NCBI RefSeq assembly: GCF_002153425.1
Contig: NZ_KZ119600.1
Location: 1,533,103-1,597,102 of the forward strand
Direction of reading: 5' to 3'
DNA: 64,000 nt
Source of the DNA: Litchfieldia alkalitelluris
GTDB lineage: Bacteria > Bacillota > Bacilli > Bacillales > Salisediminibacteriaceae
Positions 42,134 through 50,201 of this stretch are shown piece after piece. Within the stretch, counting starts at the first letter, position 1, and every line of letters begins with the position of its first letter. Below the pieces are notes generated by a model. That model made no database searches. It had not been told where the DNA came from and was given only the letters and a program-made list of their open reading frames with translations. A program made the position numbers and the translations under genes.

Positions 42134-42520
42134 ATGGAAGCAATGACCATTAGACAGCTTGCTGAAAAATACAAAATCAGTACTCGTACTCTGAGATATT
42201 ACGAGGAACTAGGAATCATCCAGCCTGAGAGACCACTTAACCATCAGCGGTTATATAGGAAAAAAGATGAAACACGCCTTCGTCTCATTTTAAGAGGAAA
42301 AAAGTTTGGTTTTTCTCTAGATCAAATCAAGGAAATGATTACATTGTTTGATGAGGATAGGTCTGGCGTGAAACAGCTAGAAAAAACCGTAGAGTATGGT
42401 AAAAGACGAGTATTAGAGGTGGAGGAAAGGATTCAGGAGCTGGAAGAATTACGAGAGGACATGCAAAATTACTTAAGTGTGTTTGAAGGGGAGTTAAAAA
42501 AGTTGAAAGGGGAAAAGTGA
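42134..42520 (+). CDS. MerR family transcriptional regulator
   Basis: A 128-residue regulator: N-terminal winged HTH MTIRQLAEKYKISTRTLRYY (4-23), EELGIIQPERPLNHQRLY, then a coiled-coil dimerisation helix (about 80-125) rich in Glu/Lys. There are no C-terminal metal-binding cysteines, so it is not a metal sensor of the classic type. It resembles LiuR-like regulators of branched-chain or fatty-acid catabolism, consistent with the acyl-CoA genes that follow. The ATG at 42134 has AGGTG 6 bases upstream. It overlaps or abuts the ligase gene and likely autoregulates from the 42033 promoter. Confidence 0.88.
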   Translation: MEAMTIRQLAEKYKISTRTLRYYEELGIIQPERPLNHQRLYRKKDETRLRLILRGKKFGFSLDQIKEMITLFDEDRSGVKQLEKTVEYGKRRVLEVEERIQELEELREDMQNYLSVFEGELKKLKGEK

Positions 42521-42522
42521 TC

Positions 42523-44037
42523 ATGAATATTTCCGAACTGTTAGCAAGGAATAGCCGAAAATTTACTAATAACACAGCGGTTGTGGAGGAGCATCAGCAA
42601 TTAACTTATGGAGAAATTGATCTAAAGGTGACTAAACTTGCAAACGCTTTCTTGGAGCGTGGAATTGGTAAAGGAGATAAGGTCATTCTGTTCATGCCTA
42701 ATACGTCAAATTTTTTAATCACCTATTTCGCAGTTTTACGAGTAGGTGGTGTCATTACTCCTGTGAGTGCCAGACTTACATCACCTGAACTGGAATATAT
42801 TATTGAACACAGTGAAGCAAAAGCGGTCGTCATCGAGCATATATTATATAATACGTGCGCTTCATTGGTAGAAAAACATAATCTACTGTGGGTTAAAACT
42901 GGTGCAGACGTCGATGGGTGGATTGGATTTGAGGATCTTCTTGATGGAGGAAAAGAGGATGAGATTGTATGCACATTAAAGGAAGATGATCTTGCGACTA
43001 TGCTCTATACTTCTGGTACGACTGGAAAACCAAAAGGAGTACTATTTTCCAATAGAAGTATTTTGACTGTTGCAACGATGATGTGTATTGAAATGGAAAT
43101 GAAAAATGAAAGTAGAATGCTTCATATGATGCCACTCAGCCATTCCGCTCCATTACACTTGTTTTTAGTGGCCGGAACATATGTGGGAGCAGCACATCTA
43201 TTAACTCCAACATTTACTCCAGATTTATTGTTAGACGTCGTAGACAAGTGGAAGCCAACGCATTTCTTTGGGGCGCCAGTAGCATACTTATTATCTGCCA
43301 AGAATCCAGCTATTGAAGAAAAAGATCTTTCATCTATGACGCACTGGGTGTATGGAGGAGCACCGTTGGGACAGAAGGAAGTCCAGTTTTTACAAAAAGC
43401 ATTCAAAACCGATCGTTTCTATTGTGTTTATGGACTAACGGAGGCAGGGCCGAATGGTACATTGCTTAGACCTGAAGAGCATGAGTCTAAATCTGGGAGT
43501 ATTGGCCAGCGAGCTGCATTGAATTGCGAGATAAAGCTTGTTGATGACAATGGGGAAGAAGTTGGTGTTAATGAGCCAGGAGAAATCATCCTTAAAGGTG
43601 AAGGAAATATGGTGGGTTATTACAATGATCCTGAAAAAACACGGGAGACTTTAAAAGATGGCTGGCTGTATACAGGGGATATGGCTAAAAAGGATGAAGA
43701 TGGATTTATTTGGGTTATTGACCGTAAGAAAGACATGATTATATCAGGAGGAATCAATGTTTTTCCAAAAGAGGTGGAAGAAGTCCTTACTGGGCATCCA
43801 AACATTGTAGAGTGTGCCGTAGTTGGTGTACCACATGAAGAGTGGGGAGAGACGGTAACGGCTTATGTTGTATTAAAAGAAGAGAGTGCAACGGTTGAAG
43901 AAAACTGTAAAGAGTTTCTCAGGGGTAAGTTAGCAGATTACAAGATTCCTAGAAGGGTAGAGGTGATTGATCAATTGCCTAGAAATCCAACTGGGAAAAT
44001 CCTGAAGCATCAACTGAAGTCATTAACGAAACAATAG
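42523..44037 (+). CDS. Acyl-CoA synthetase (AMP-forming)
   Basis: ANL-superfamily ligase that activates a carboxylic acid to acyl-AMP and then acyl-CoA. 504 residues from ATG 42523. The motifs are complete: P-loop LYTSGTTGKPKGVLFS (about 164-179), YGLTEAGPNGT, TGDMAKKDEDGFIWVIDRKK, SGGINVFPKEVEEVL, and the catalytic lysine in RNPTGKILKH. AAGGGG lies about 10 bases upstream; the GTG at 42517 is too close. Middle gene of MerR-ligase-AidB-like, so its substrate probably feeds that dehydrogenase. Chain length cannot be read. Confidence 0.92.
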   Translation: MNISELLARNSRKFTNNTAVVEEHQQLTYGEIDLKVTKLANAFLERGIGKGDKVILFMPNTSNFLITYFAVLRVGGVITPVSARLTSPELEYIIEHSEAKAVVIEHILYNTCASLVEKHNLLWVKTGADVDGWIGFEDLLDGGKEDEIVCTLKEDDLATMLYTSGTTGKPKGVLFSNRSILTVATMMCIEMEMKNESRMLHMMPLSHSAPLHLFLVAGTYVGAAHLLTPTFTPDLLLDVVDKWKPTHFFGAPVAYLLSAKNPAIEEKDLSSMTHWVYGGAPLGQKEVQFLQKAFKTDRFYCVYGLTEAGPNGTLLRPEEHESKSGSIGQRAALNCEIKLVDDNGEEVGVNEPGEIILKGEGNMVGYYNDPEKTRETLKDGWLYTGDMAKKDEDGFIWVIDRKKDMIISGGINVFPKEVEEVLTGHPNIVECAVVGVPHEEWGETVTAYVVLKEESATVEENCKEFLRGKLADYKIPRRVEVIDQLPRNPTGKILKHQLKSLTKQ

Positions 44038-44052
44038 GAGTAGGTGAATGAT

Positions 44053-45720
44053 TTGAATTTTTATGAAAAAGATGAGCTTTTACAGGACATATTGAAGGAA
44101 TCTTTAGATGATGAGCTCTTTTCATGGGCAGATAAACAGTTGCGTGAATTTGGGGCGTTGTGTGCAACGGAAATAGATGAGCGGGCAGCGCATACAGATC
44201 GTGAAGGCCAACCTAGATTAATTAAATACAATAGATTTGGGGAGGATCAATCTTATGTTTGGTTAAACGAAGGCTATAAAAAAACAGTGGAGGAAACTTA
44301 TGGACGTGGCATAGTAGGTTATGTCCATAAGGAAATTCCAGATCTAGGTAAAAAGGGGAATTATTTATATTCCTTTGCCCAAGGATATTTATTATCTCAA
44401 ACGGAGCCTGGTTTTTACTGCCCAGTTACTTTAACGATGGCGACTGCCTATTTACTAGATCGATACGCAGATTCCTCCCTAAAAGAGAAATATTTACCAC
44501 ATGTAGCTTCAACGGGGGAAGAAGAGCTTTATGAGGGAGCTACCTTTTTAACGGAGCGACAAGGTGGCTCGGACGTAGGTGCAAATGAAACGAAGGCAAT
44601 TTTAGACAACGGAGTCTACAGATTATATGGGGAAAAATATTTTGCCAGCAATGCTGGTGCTTGTGGAGTGGCCACAGTTTTAGCAAGGAAAGAGGGGGCT
44701 TCAAAGGGCACTAAAGGGTTATCCCTTTTCCTTGTACCTTGGCGGAAGGAAGATGGGGGTATACGAGAAGGGATTTCCATTAGGAGACTAAAGGATAAGT
44801 TAGGTGTACGCGCCGTACCTTCAGCTGAAGTTGTGTTTGAAGGTGCAGAAGCGTTTCAAATAGGAGAAGGAGAACGTGGTTTTTACTATATGATGGAGGC
44901 ATTAAACCTCTCGAGAATATGTAATGCAGTCGCCTCTATCGGAATTATGAGGCGAGCATATTCAGAAGCCTTCCAATATGCAACGGAAAGGAATGCCTTT
45001 GGTAATATCCTTATTCAATATCCAATGGTTCAAGATACATTAGTGGAGTTATGTGTGAAGCTAGAGGCAGAAGTGATAAGTGTATTTGAACTTGTGAAAC
45101 TTTACGATGATTGGTGTACAGGGGGAAGCACGAAGGAGAAAGATGGGTTATTGCGTCTCTTAATTGCTTTACTTAAAGCGGAAACGGCAGAAGAGGCGAT
45201 TCATTTTTCTCATGAAGCAATAGAAATGCATGGGGGAAATGGCTATATTGAAGACTTTGTTACTCCAAGGCTGTTGCGAGATGCTCAAGTCCTAACTGTG
45301 TGGGAAGGGACGGCAAATATCCTTGGGTTAGAGGTATTACGTTTGTTTTCTAAGTATGAGATGGATAAGATTTTCTTGGGAAAAATGAGTGTAGACCTTG
45401 GATACTTAGGTCGGAATTCTAAAACAAGGGACCTCGTAGTGAAATTGGAAGAAATAATAGGGGAGCTAGAAGAGGAATTAGACGCTTTCAGAAAATTAGA
45501 TAGTAATGAAAAAACAAGAAGAGTGAAGGGTCTACAAAAAAAGATGGTTGTCGTGTATGAAGCTGTGAAGTTACTAGAGAGAGCATCTAAGGGGGAAGAA
45601 CGGGACATCGTCGTTGCTACAATCTATGTGAACCATCATTTAGGGCCAGTGTTTTCAAAGCCAGGAGAGCGTTGGACATTATCAGAAGGTAAGCTACTAT
45701 TAGGGTTAGAAAGTGAATAG
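44053..45720 (+). CDS. AidB-like acyl-CoA dehydrogenase
   Basis: FAD flavoprotein of the acyl-CoA dehydrogenase family, about 555 residues, longer than the usual 380-400. It has the AidB-group features FLTERQGGSDVGANET, YGEKYFASNAGA, AIEMHGGNGYIEDF and VWEGTANILGLEVLR, plus an extra C-terminal domain. E. coli AidB is linked to the alkylation response; Bacillus relatives occur in acid-catabolism operons. Start choice: TTG 44053 has AGGTG 6 bases upstream; a GTG at 44044 has its site only 3 bases away. It is the last gene of the MerR operon. Confidence 0.88.
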   Translation: MNFYEKDELLQDILKESLDDELFSWADKQLREFGALCATEIDERAAHTDREGQPRLIKYNRFGEDQSYVWLNEGYKKTVEETYGRGIVGYVHKEIPDLGKKGNYLYSFAQGYLLSQTEPGFYCPVTLTMATAYLLDRYADSSLKEKYLPHVASTGEEELYEGATFLTERQGGSDVGANETKAILDNGVYRLYGEKYFASNAGACGVATVLARKEGASKGTKGLSLFLVPWRKEDGGIREGISIRRLKDKLGVRAVPSAEVVFEGAEAFQIGEGERGFYYMMEALNLSRICNAVASIGIMRRAYSEAFQYATERNAFGNILIQYPMVQDTLVELCVKLEAEVISVFELVKLYDDWCTGGSTKEKDGLLRLLIALLKAETAEEAIHFSHEAIEMHGGNGYIEDFVTPRLLRDAQVLTVWEGTANILGLEVLRLFSKYEMDKIFLGKMSVDLGYLGRNSKTRDLVVKLEEIIGELEEELDAFRKLDSNEKTRRVKGLQKKMVVVYEAVKLLERASKGEERDIVVATIYVNHHLGPVFSKPGERWTLSEGKLLLGLESE

Positions 45721-45833
45721 GAAAATGATTTTTTCATGTAAACTACTTCCATTCTTCAACAAGTTGTTGTTTCGACATATTACGATTGTGTGATAAAGTT
45801 AAAGTAGAAAATAGATTTGAGGAGCAAAGAAAT

Positions 45834-46124
45834 ATGTCGACGTTGAAGCGTAAAGAACGGTTGAAAAAAGAGCATGAAAAAGGTTTACTCCACTTTATAT
45901 TCAAAGAAGGAATCGTTAATATAGGTTTGAAGCTAGGTGGTTTATATTTAGTTATTACCTTTCTTGTAGCTTATCGAGCTAATTATGCTGCTTTTTTGGA
46001 GCCCAATGAGTTAAATAGAACCTTTATTTTTCTAATTATAATTGTTGTATTGGGACTTTATTGGGCTGTGATGTGGTATATAATCCTCTCCGTTGAAAAG
46101 AAGCGAGAAGCGGACGGGAAATAA
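45834..46124 (+). CDS. Small two-helix membrane protein, unknown function
   Basis: A 96-residue protein: a basic head (MSTLKRKERLKKEHEKG), hydrophobic helices at about 31-49 and 61-85, and a short charged tail (VEKKREADGK). ATG 45834 has GAGGAG 9 bases upstream; the longer frame from 45786 has no site. A strong terminator follows. I do not recognise the family. It sits between the acyl-CoA operon and splB without an evident link to either. Confidence 0.6.
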   Translation: MSTLKRKERLKKEHEKGLLHFIFKEGIVNIGLKLGGLYLVITFLVAYRANYAAFLEPNELNRTFIFLIIIVVLGLYWAVMWYIILSVEKKREADGK

Positions 46125-46130
46125 AGAATC

Positions 46131-46168
46131 AGAAAGCCGGCAGAATTTCAATTCTGACCGGCTTTTCT
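46131..46168. terminator. Bidirectional terminator
   Basis: AGAAAGCCGG-C-AGAAT / ATTCT-GA-CCGGCTTTTCT around a TTCA loop. It ends the small membrane gene; the reverse strand has a similar T-rich tail. Confidence 0.8.
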
Positions 46169-46243
46169 ATAAAAAATAATCCATAACACATCAATGGAAG
46201 GGGTGATGAGCAAGACACTTCACTGGGTGCATTTATTATCGGA

Positions 46244-47299
46244 TCATGTGAAGTACTCGACTTTTGAATCTGGAAAGTAACGATCGATATACGTATGAAG
46301 GGCTTCTTTTATTGCATCCTGTTCATCCGTTTGATAAACATACTTTCCAATCCCGTATTTTCCCCATTTATATTTACGTTTTTCCTCATCTAATTCAAGT
46401 TTTGTCATTGGATAGTTTTTTTGTATTACTTTTTTTGCAGGCTTAGTGAAACGGTGTTGGATAAGCTCAAAAGTAATATTGTCCTTTGCATCATTTGGTA
46501 ATGTTTCCTCTAGCGTTCTAAACATGGTTTCGTAACCTTCCTTCCAGTTTTCATGAAGGTAGATAGGGGCTACGATAAATCCAAGTGGATAACCTGCTCT
46601 AGCAACTTTGGCAGCTGCTTCAATTCTGTCTAAAAGTGGAGAAGTACCATGTTCAAAATTACGGATGACGTAGTCTGCGTTAATGCTAAAACGGAAACGA
46701 GTTTTTCCGCGATGGTCTGCATCAAGCAAGTGGTCTACATGGTGGTACTTTGTTACAAATCTCAGCTTTCCGTGCTTTGTGTGGCCAAAATACTCAATCG
46801 CCCTTTTTAACGAATGTGTTAAGTGATCTATTCCAACAATATCCGAAGTACATGCTGCTTCAAACCGCGTTTCCTCTGGTGCCCGTTCGTCCATATAATT
46901 CTGGGCCGCATCTAAAATCTCATCTACATTGACGTATGTTCGAATATAAGGTTTACTCCCCATCGTTGTCTGTAAATAGCAATATTGGCAGTGGCCCATG
47001 CATCCCGTTGCAAGTGGAATAGCATATTCTGCAGATGGCTTTGATGTATCAAATTTTAATGTTTTACGCACTCCAACTACGAGGGTTGATTTTGCATTAC
47101 GATATTTTTGTAAATCATTATCTCCAGGTATATTGCGGACTTGGTTATGAGATGTTGTCTCACGTATTTCCAAGCCCATTTTTTCAAACTTTTTTTTCAG
47201 TTCTCTTCCAAGTGGATAATCTAGTGCCCTCGGTTCGATATAGACGAGTTGGGGTACGAATGGTTTGATAGTGCGTGTTCTCGTTAATGTTTTTGTCAT
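46244..47299 (-). CDS. splB: Spore photoproduct lyase
   Basis: Radical SAM enzyme that reverses the thymine dimer spore photoproduct during germination. 351 residues (B. subtilis 342). The cluster motif is CMGHCQYC (CX3CX2C) in ATGCMGHCQYCYLQT, and the hydrogen-donor cysteine lies in FEAACTSDIVGIDH. ATG 47299 (MTKTLTRTRTIKPF) is chosen for AAGGTG 6 bases upstream. It is in one operon with splA, 150 bases upstream. This group is normally sigma-G controlled in the forespore; the promoter was too weak to call here. Confidence 0.96.
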   Translation of the reverse strand: MTKTLTRTRTIKPFVPQLVYIEPRALDYPLGRELKKKFEKMGLEIRETTSHNQVRNIPGDNDLQKYRNAKSTLVVGVRKTLKFDTSKPSAEYAIPLATGCMGHCQYCYLQTTMGSKPYIRTYVNVDEILDAAQNYMDERAPEETRFEAACTSDIVGIDHLTHSLKRAIEYFGHTKHGKLRFVTKYHHVDHLLDADHRGKTRFRFSINADYVIRNFEHGTSPLLDRIEAAAKVARAGYPLGFIVAPIYLHENWKEGYETMFRTLEETLPNDAKDNITFELIQHRFTKPAKKVIQKNYPMTKLELDEEKRKYKWGKYGIGKYVYQTDEQDAIKEALHTYIDRYFPDSKVEYFT

Positions 47300-47449
47300 G
47301 ATGTACACCTTCTAGGCTGTTGTTTGAAATTAGGTTATTGGCTAGGGATCCTGAAACGAAACGTTAATATAGTTTTTCGGCAGTGGAGTTATGAATTGCC
47401 GTCTCCTCCTACCATATGCTCATGCCGCCAATAGAACCTTGTGTGTTTC

Positions 47450-47707
47450 TTATGACATTGGATTGTAGTCACTAGCTGATTCATTAAAGTACATGTTAAA
47501 TAGTTCTTCTGCTTCTTCGTAACTTGGTGCCATAACGTAATCATCAGTAAGAGGAAAATAATCCTCAAATAAAAATAGGACGGTTCTCCCAGGATGATCC
47601 GGATGGTCCACAACAGCTGCTTCCTGAATTTGAGCTACTGTTTGTGTGTGGGGGTTTCGGCAGATGACAAAAACTGTATCACCTGGTTGAAGTTGCGTGA
47701 TGTCCAT
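47450..47707 (-). CDS. splA: SplA, transcriptional regulator of the spl operon
   Basis: An 85-residue protein, close to B. subtilis SplA (79). The family segments are QPGDTVFVICRNPHTQTVAQ (7-26), QEAAVVDHPDHPG and YVMAPSYEEAEELF. SplA is a TRAP-like regulator that limits splB expression. The start ATG follows TAGGAGG. It is first in the splA-splB operon. The 150-base gap before splB shows no further gene. Confidence 0.9.
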   Translation of the reverse strand: MDITQLQPGDTVFVICRNPHTQTVAQIQEAAVVDHPDHPGRTVLFLFEDYFPLTDDYVMAPSYEEAEELFNMYFNESASDYNPMS

Positions 47708-47797
47708 AAAAAATTTCCTCCTAATAAGCTAGGCTCCTTGTTAATGTCCCGATAAAAAGAAGACAATATACTGAAACGAAGCTGGTTAAATATTGTA

Positions 47798-48118
47798 TTA
47801 CTTCTCTTCTTGTTTTTCAGAAAGATCATTCAGTTTTTTCTCCAGGATTTCCACACGGTCCTGCAATTCTTTATGTTCACTTTTAGATACCATTTCCAAA
47901 TCTGTTAAAAGGTTATGAATTCTTTCCTTGGAGCGCCTATTCCACCTATCTCCAGTTTCTTCTCCCTTTTTTAGGAGGGAATCATAGAGATCATCAGCTT
48001 CCTTTGGTGTTAGTTTCCCTTTTGAAACAAGTTCCTGAAAATACTTTTCCACCTTTTCTTTACTAGTAACTGCAGCGCCTAATCCTAACAAAAAGCCTTT
48101 TTTAAGTAAATCACTCAT
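47798..48118 (-). CDS. Phasin-like small helical protein
   Basis: A 105-residue protein predicted to be almost wholly helical: MSDLLKKGFLLGLGAAVTSK, a central VEKYFQELVSKGKLTPKEAD and a C-terminal coiled coil (LQDRVEILEKKLNDLSEKQ). This pattern matches phasin/PhaF-like proteins that coat polyhydroxyalkanoate granules or act as regulators. No PHA synthase gene is in the window, so granule association is untested. GGAGG lies 8 bases ahead of ATG 48118; the 40-residue upstream extension has no site. Confidence 0.75.
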   Translation of the reverse strand: MSDLLKKGFLLGLGAAVTSKEKVEKYFQELVSKGKLTPKEADDLYDSLLKKGEETGDRWNRRSKERIHNLLTDLEMVSKSEHKELQDRVEILEKKLNDLSEKQEEK

Positions 48119-48492
48119 TCCTTTCTCCTCCTCTTTTAATTTAAATTCGTTGACATTGGTAGCACATTGACCCTTAAATGTGTCTGTACTTGTGCGTCTA
48201 TAAATTGAATGAAAGTTGATTCCCTTTTTATGAGCCATGTTGGTTTGGATACTCGAATATTAACGGTAATATTATTTACTACTATGGATAGTGGATAATT
48301 AACGGTTTCATGCTTTTAATTTTTTCCAAGGAGTATGCTGGAGAATTAACCAAAGGTGTTAGGTGTTAAATGACGAAAGATTTCGAATCCGTTAATGTAG
48401 TTTAATCATAATATAAATTAGCGTGATACTTAAGTACCTATTCCCTAAAAAAAAGGACAATATGTCAAGAATTTGTGACAGATATGGTGTGA

Positions 48493-48552
48493 TTGTCGGG
48501 GACCTGGGGTGTGAATAGAAGTTCAGGGACCTGGTCCCCGACAATTTTGTGA
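48493..48552. repeat. GGGGACC palindromic repeat, copy 2
   Basis: TTGTCGGGGACC (48493-48504) pairs perfectly with GGTCCCCGACAA (48533-48544), and the right half also contains CAGGGACCTGGTCCCC. The tail TTTTGTGA is shared with the copy at 34950. The rest of the gap 48239-48618 shows no gene. Confidence 0.7.
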
Positions 48553-48618
48553 CGTTATTGTGATTCAGATCAATGACAGTATTTAGCAGCAGATGTAATA
48601 TGGGGTAAATATTATGTA

Positions 48619-48648
48619 ATAACCAACATTATTAACAATGTTGGTTAT
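48619..48648 (+). promoter_or_regulatory. Perfect 12-bp inverted repeat ahead of the CGCGG gene
   Basis: ATAACCAACATT-ATTAAC-AATGTTGGTTAT, ending about 8 bases before the ribosome site of the next gene. There is no T-tract, so it is more likely an operator or a 5' mRNA stem than a terminator. Confidence 0.5.
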
Positions 48649-48668
48649 GCCTGGGGGGAGAAGTGGCT

Positions 48669-48929
48669 ATGATTACGAAGAATTGGTCGGCAGCATTAGA
48701 ACATGGAGAATATGCAGAAGATCGGGATTTAGTGGTTAAGGATGGGATCGAGGCAGTGGGTGAAACAGGTAAGGGTGTTTATGTCAATCTCGTAACACCA
48801 AATGAATTCGGAAATCCCGATACTTATTTAACAGATATTTTGTTAGGACACTTTGGAGAAGAGATTCGAGAAATTAAATATATTGATGAATGTGGCTGTG
48901 GTGGGCATGTGTTAAGGGTTTATAAATAA
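48669..48929 (+). CDS. CGCGG-tailed small protein (possible radical-SAM-modified RiPP family)
   Basis: An 86-residue soluble protein whose C-terminus carries Cys-Gly-Cys-Gly-Gly (DECGCGGHVLRVYK). The body is acidic with a conserved-looking VNLVTPNEFGNPDTYLTDIL stretch. I recall a protein family named for a CGCGG motif that is proposed to be modified by a radical SAM enzyme; assignment here rests on that motif only. ATG 48669 has GGGGAG about 8 bases upstream. A perfect inverted repeat lies just ahead. No dedicated radical SAM maturase is adjacent; SplB, 1.4 kb away, is a DNA-repair enzyme. The gene is flanked by a GNAT gene. Confidence 0.65.
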   Translation: MITKNWSAALEHGEYAEDRDLVVKDGIEAVGETGKGVYVNLVTPNEFGNPDTYLTDILLGHFGEEIREIKYIDECGCGGHVLRVYK

Positions 48930-49034
48930 GAAATCGTACAATTTTGTGAACTTTTAGAAATCAATTATAATAGAACATGGAGAATGATTTTCAAATTGAG
49001 TTGAGCATTATACATGAAAGATGGGGGATGCAGT

Positions 49035-49562
49035 ATGGGAATCAGGAAAATTAAAGTGCAAGACGCGGAGGCGTTTCTTTCTCTCAACAAGCAATTGGAT
49101 AACGAGACTTCTTTTATGCTGTTTGAACCTGGGGAACGGCAAACAACGGTTAAGCAACAGGAGACGATGATTAAGAAGATTAGGGGAAAAGAGAATAGTG
49201 AAATCTTTGTTGTAGAACTAGACAAAACTGATCTTGAGAATACTCAGCCAAATCTCATTGGTTTCTTAGCTTTTTTTGGTGGTCAGTTAAATCGAAATAG
49301 ACACTCTGGATATCTTGTGATAGGTGTGTTGGAGGAGTTCCGAGGTCGTGGCTATGGAAAAAGACTTTTTCAAACATTAGAGCACTGGGCTCTAGAAAAG
49401 GAGATACACCGCGTGGAGCTAACTGTGATGAAGCATAATGTTAATGCCTTGAATTTGTATTTAAATATGGGCTTTGAGATAGAAGGGGTCAAGCGCAATT
49501 CCTTAAAAGTCAATGGAGTATATGTGGACGAATATTATTTATCTAAGTTGTTATCATCTTAA
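49035..49562 (+). CDS. GNAT family N-acetyltransferase (RimJ/RimL-like)
   Basis: A 175-residue single GNAT domain: VIGVLEEFRGRGYGKRLFQT (acetyl-CoA loop R-G-x-G-K), HRVELTVMKHNVNALNLYLN and the typical end GFEIEGVKRNSLKVNG. The start is ATG 49035 with GGGGGA 6 bases upstream; an ATG at 49014 has no site. It lies 105 bases after the CGCGG gene, so co-expression is possible but unproven. The substrate is unknown. Confidence 0.87.
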   Translation: MGIRKIKVQDAEAFLSLNKQLDNETSFMLFEPGERQTTVKQQETMIKKIRGKENSEIFVVELDKTDLENTQPNLIGFLAFFGGQLNRNRHSGYLVIGVLEEFRGRGYGKRLFQTLEHWALEKEIHRVELTVMKHNVNALNLYLNMGFEIEGVKRNSLKVNGVYVDEYYLSKLLSS

Positions 49563-49701
49563 CTAAATTGTTCATGTGGACGTTTATGTATGAGAAAACT
49601 TGAAAAAAGGGAAAAGGTTTTCGAAGAACATTAAGTAGTTCCGTTTGTGAGGATTTGAGCCCACCCATCCAAAAAGTGTGAACCGACTTGGACGGACGAG
49701 C

Positions 49702-50058
49702 GATCGGGTATGAGAATTTGATTTTCCTCTTTTTCATACCTGATCAAGCTTAGATTAGGTATGAGAATTTGATATTTCTCATTTTCATACCTGATCAAGC
49801 TTAGATTAGGTATGAGAATATGATATTTCTCATTTTCGTACCAGATCAGGCTTAGATCGGGTATGAGAATTTGATATTTCTCATTTTCATACCTGATCAA
49901 GCTTAGATTAGGTATGAGAATATGATATTTCTCATTTTCGTACCAGATCAGGCTTAGATCGGGTATGAGAATTTGATATTTCTCATTTTCATACCTGATC
50001 AAGCTTAGATTAGGTATGAGAATATGATATTTCTCATTTTCGTACCAGATCAGGCTTT
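49702..50058. repeat. Tandem array of seven 51-bp palindromic repeats
   Basis: Seven contiguous units of exactly 51 bp (357 bp). Each contains GGTATGAGAAT, T/A, TGATATTTCTCATTTTC and TACC..GATCA.GCTTAGAT. ATGAGAA and TTCTCAT, and GGTATG and CATACC, form nested inverted repeats. From unit 2 on the units alternate between two versions (CATACCTGATCAAG and CGTACCAGATCAGG), giving a 102-bp higher-order period. Because 51 is a multiple of 3, a long minus-strand frame stays open, but a terminator hairpin lies in its head and there is no ribosome site. Confidence 0.9.
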
Positions 50059-50064
50059 GATGGT

Positions 50065-50106
50065 AAAAAAACGAGACAAACTCACTATGTGAATATGTCT
50101 CGTTTT
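50065..50106. terminator. Bidirectional terminator beside the repeat array
   Basis: AAAACGAGACA pairs with TGTCTCGTTTT, with an inner TCAC-TAT-GTGA hairpin; A/T runs on both sides. It can end the anti-sigma transcript on the minus strand. Confidence 0.8.
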
Positions 50107-50201
50107 GCTTTAAAATTTTAGTTTTCACCATCTAACCAGAATTACTTAGGAAGCATCGTGGACCCGGACCTTTACCTTTAGTAGTTGCCATATATCATAT
50201 A

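Noticed and set aside
46244-48929. SplB as the radical SAM maturase of the CGCGG protein
   Set aside because: SplB has all the hallmarks of the DNA-repair enzyme, lacks SPASM-type cysteines, and is in the splAB operon on the opposite strand.
49631-50131. A 166-codon minus-strand frame with 17-residue repeats
   Set aside because: It is open only because 51-bp units are a multiple of three; there is no ribosome site, and the terminator hairpin 50065-50106 lies in its first codons.
50132-50191. A 19-codon frame after the anti-sigma gene
   Set aside because: No ribosome site; too short to support without conservation.
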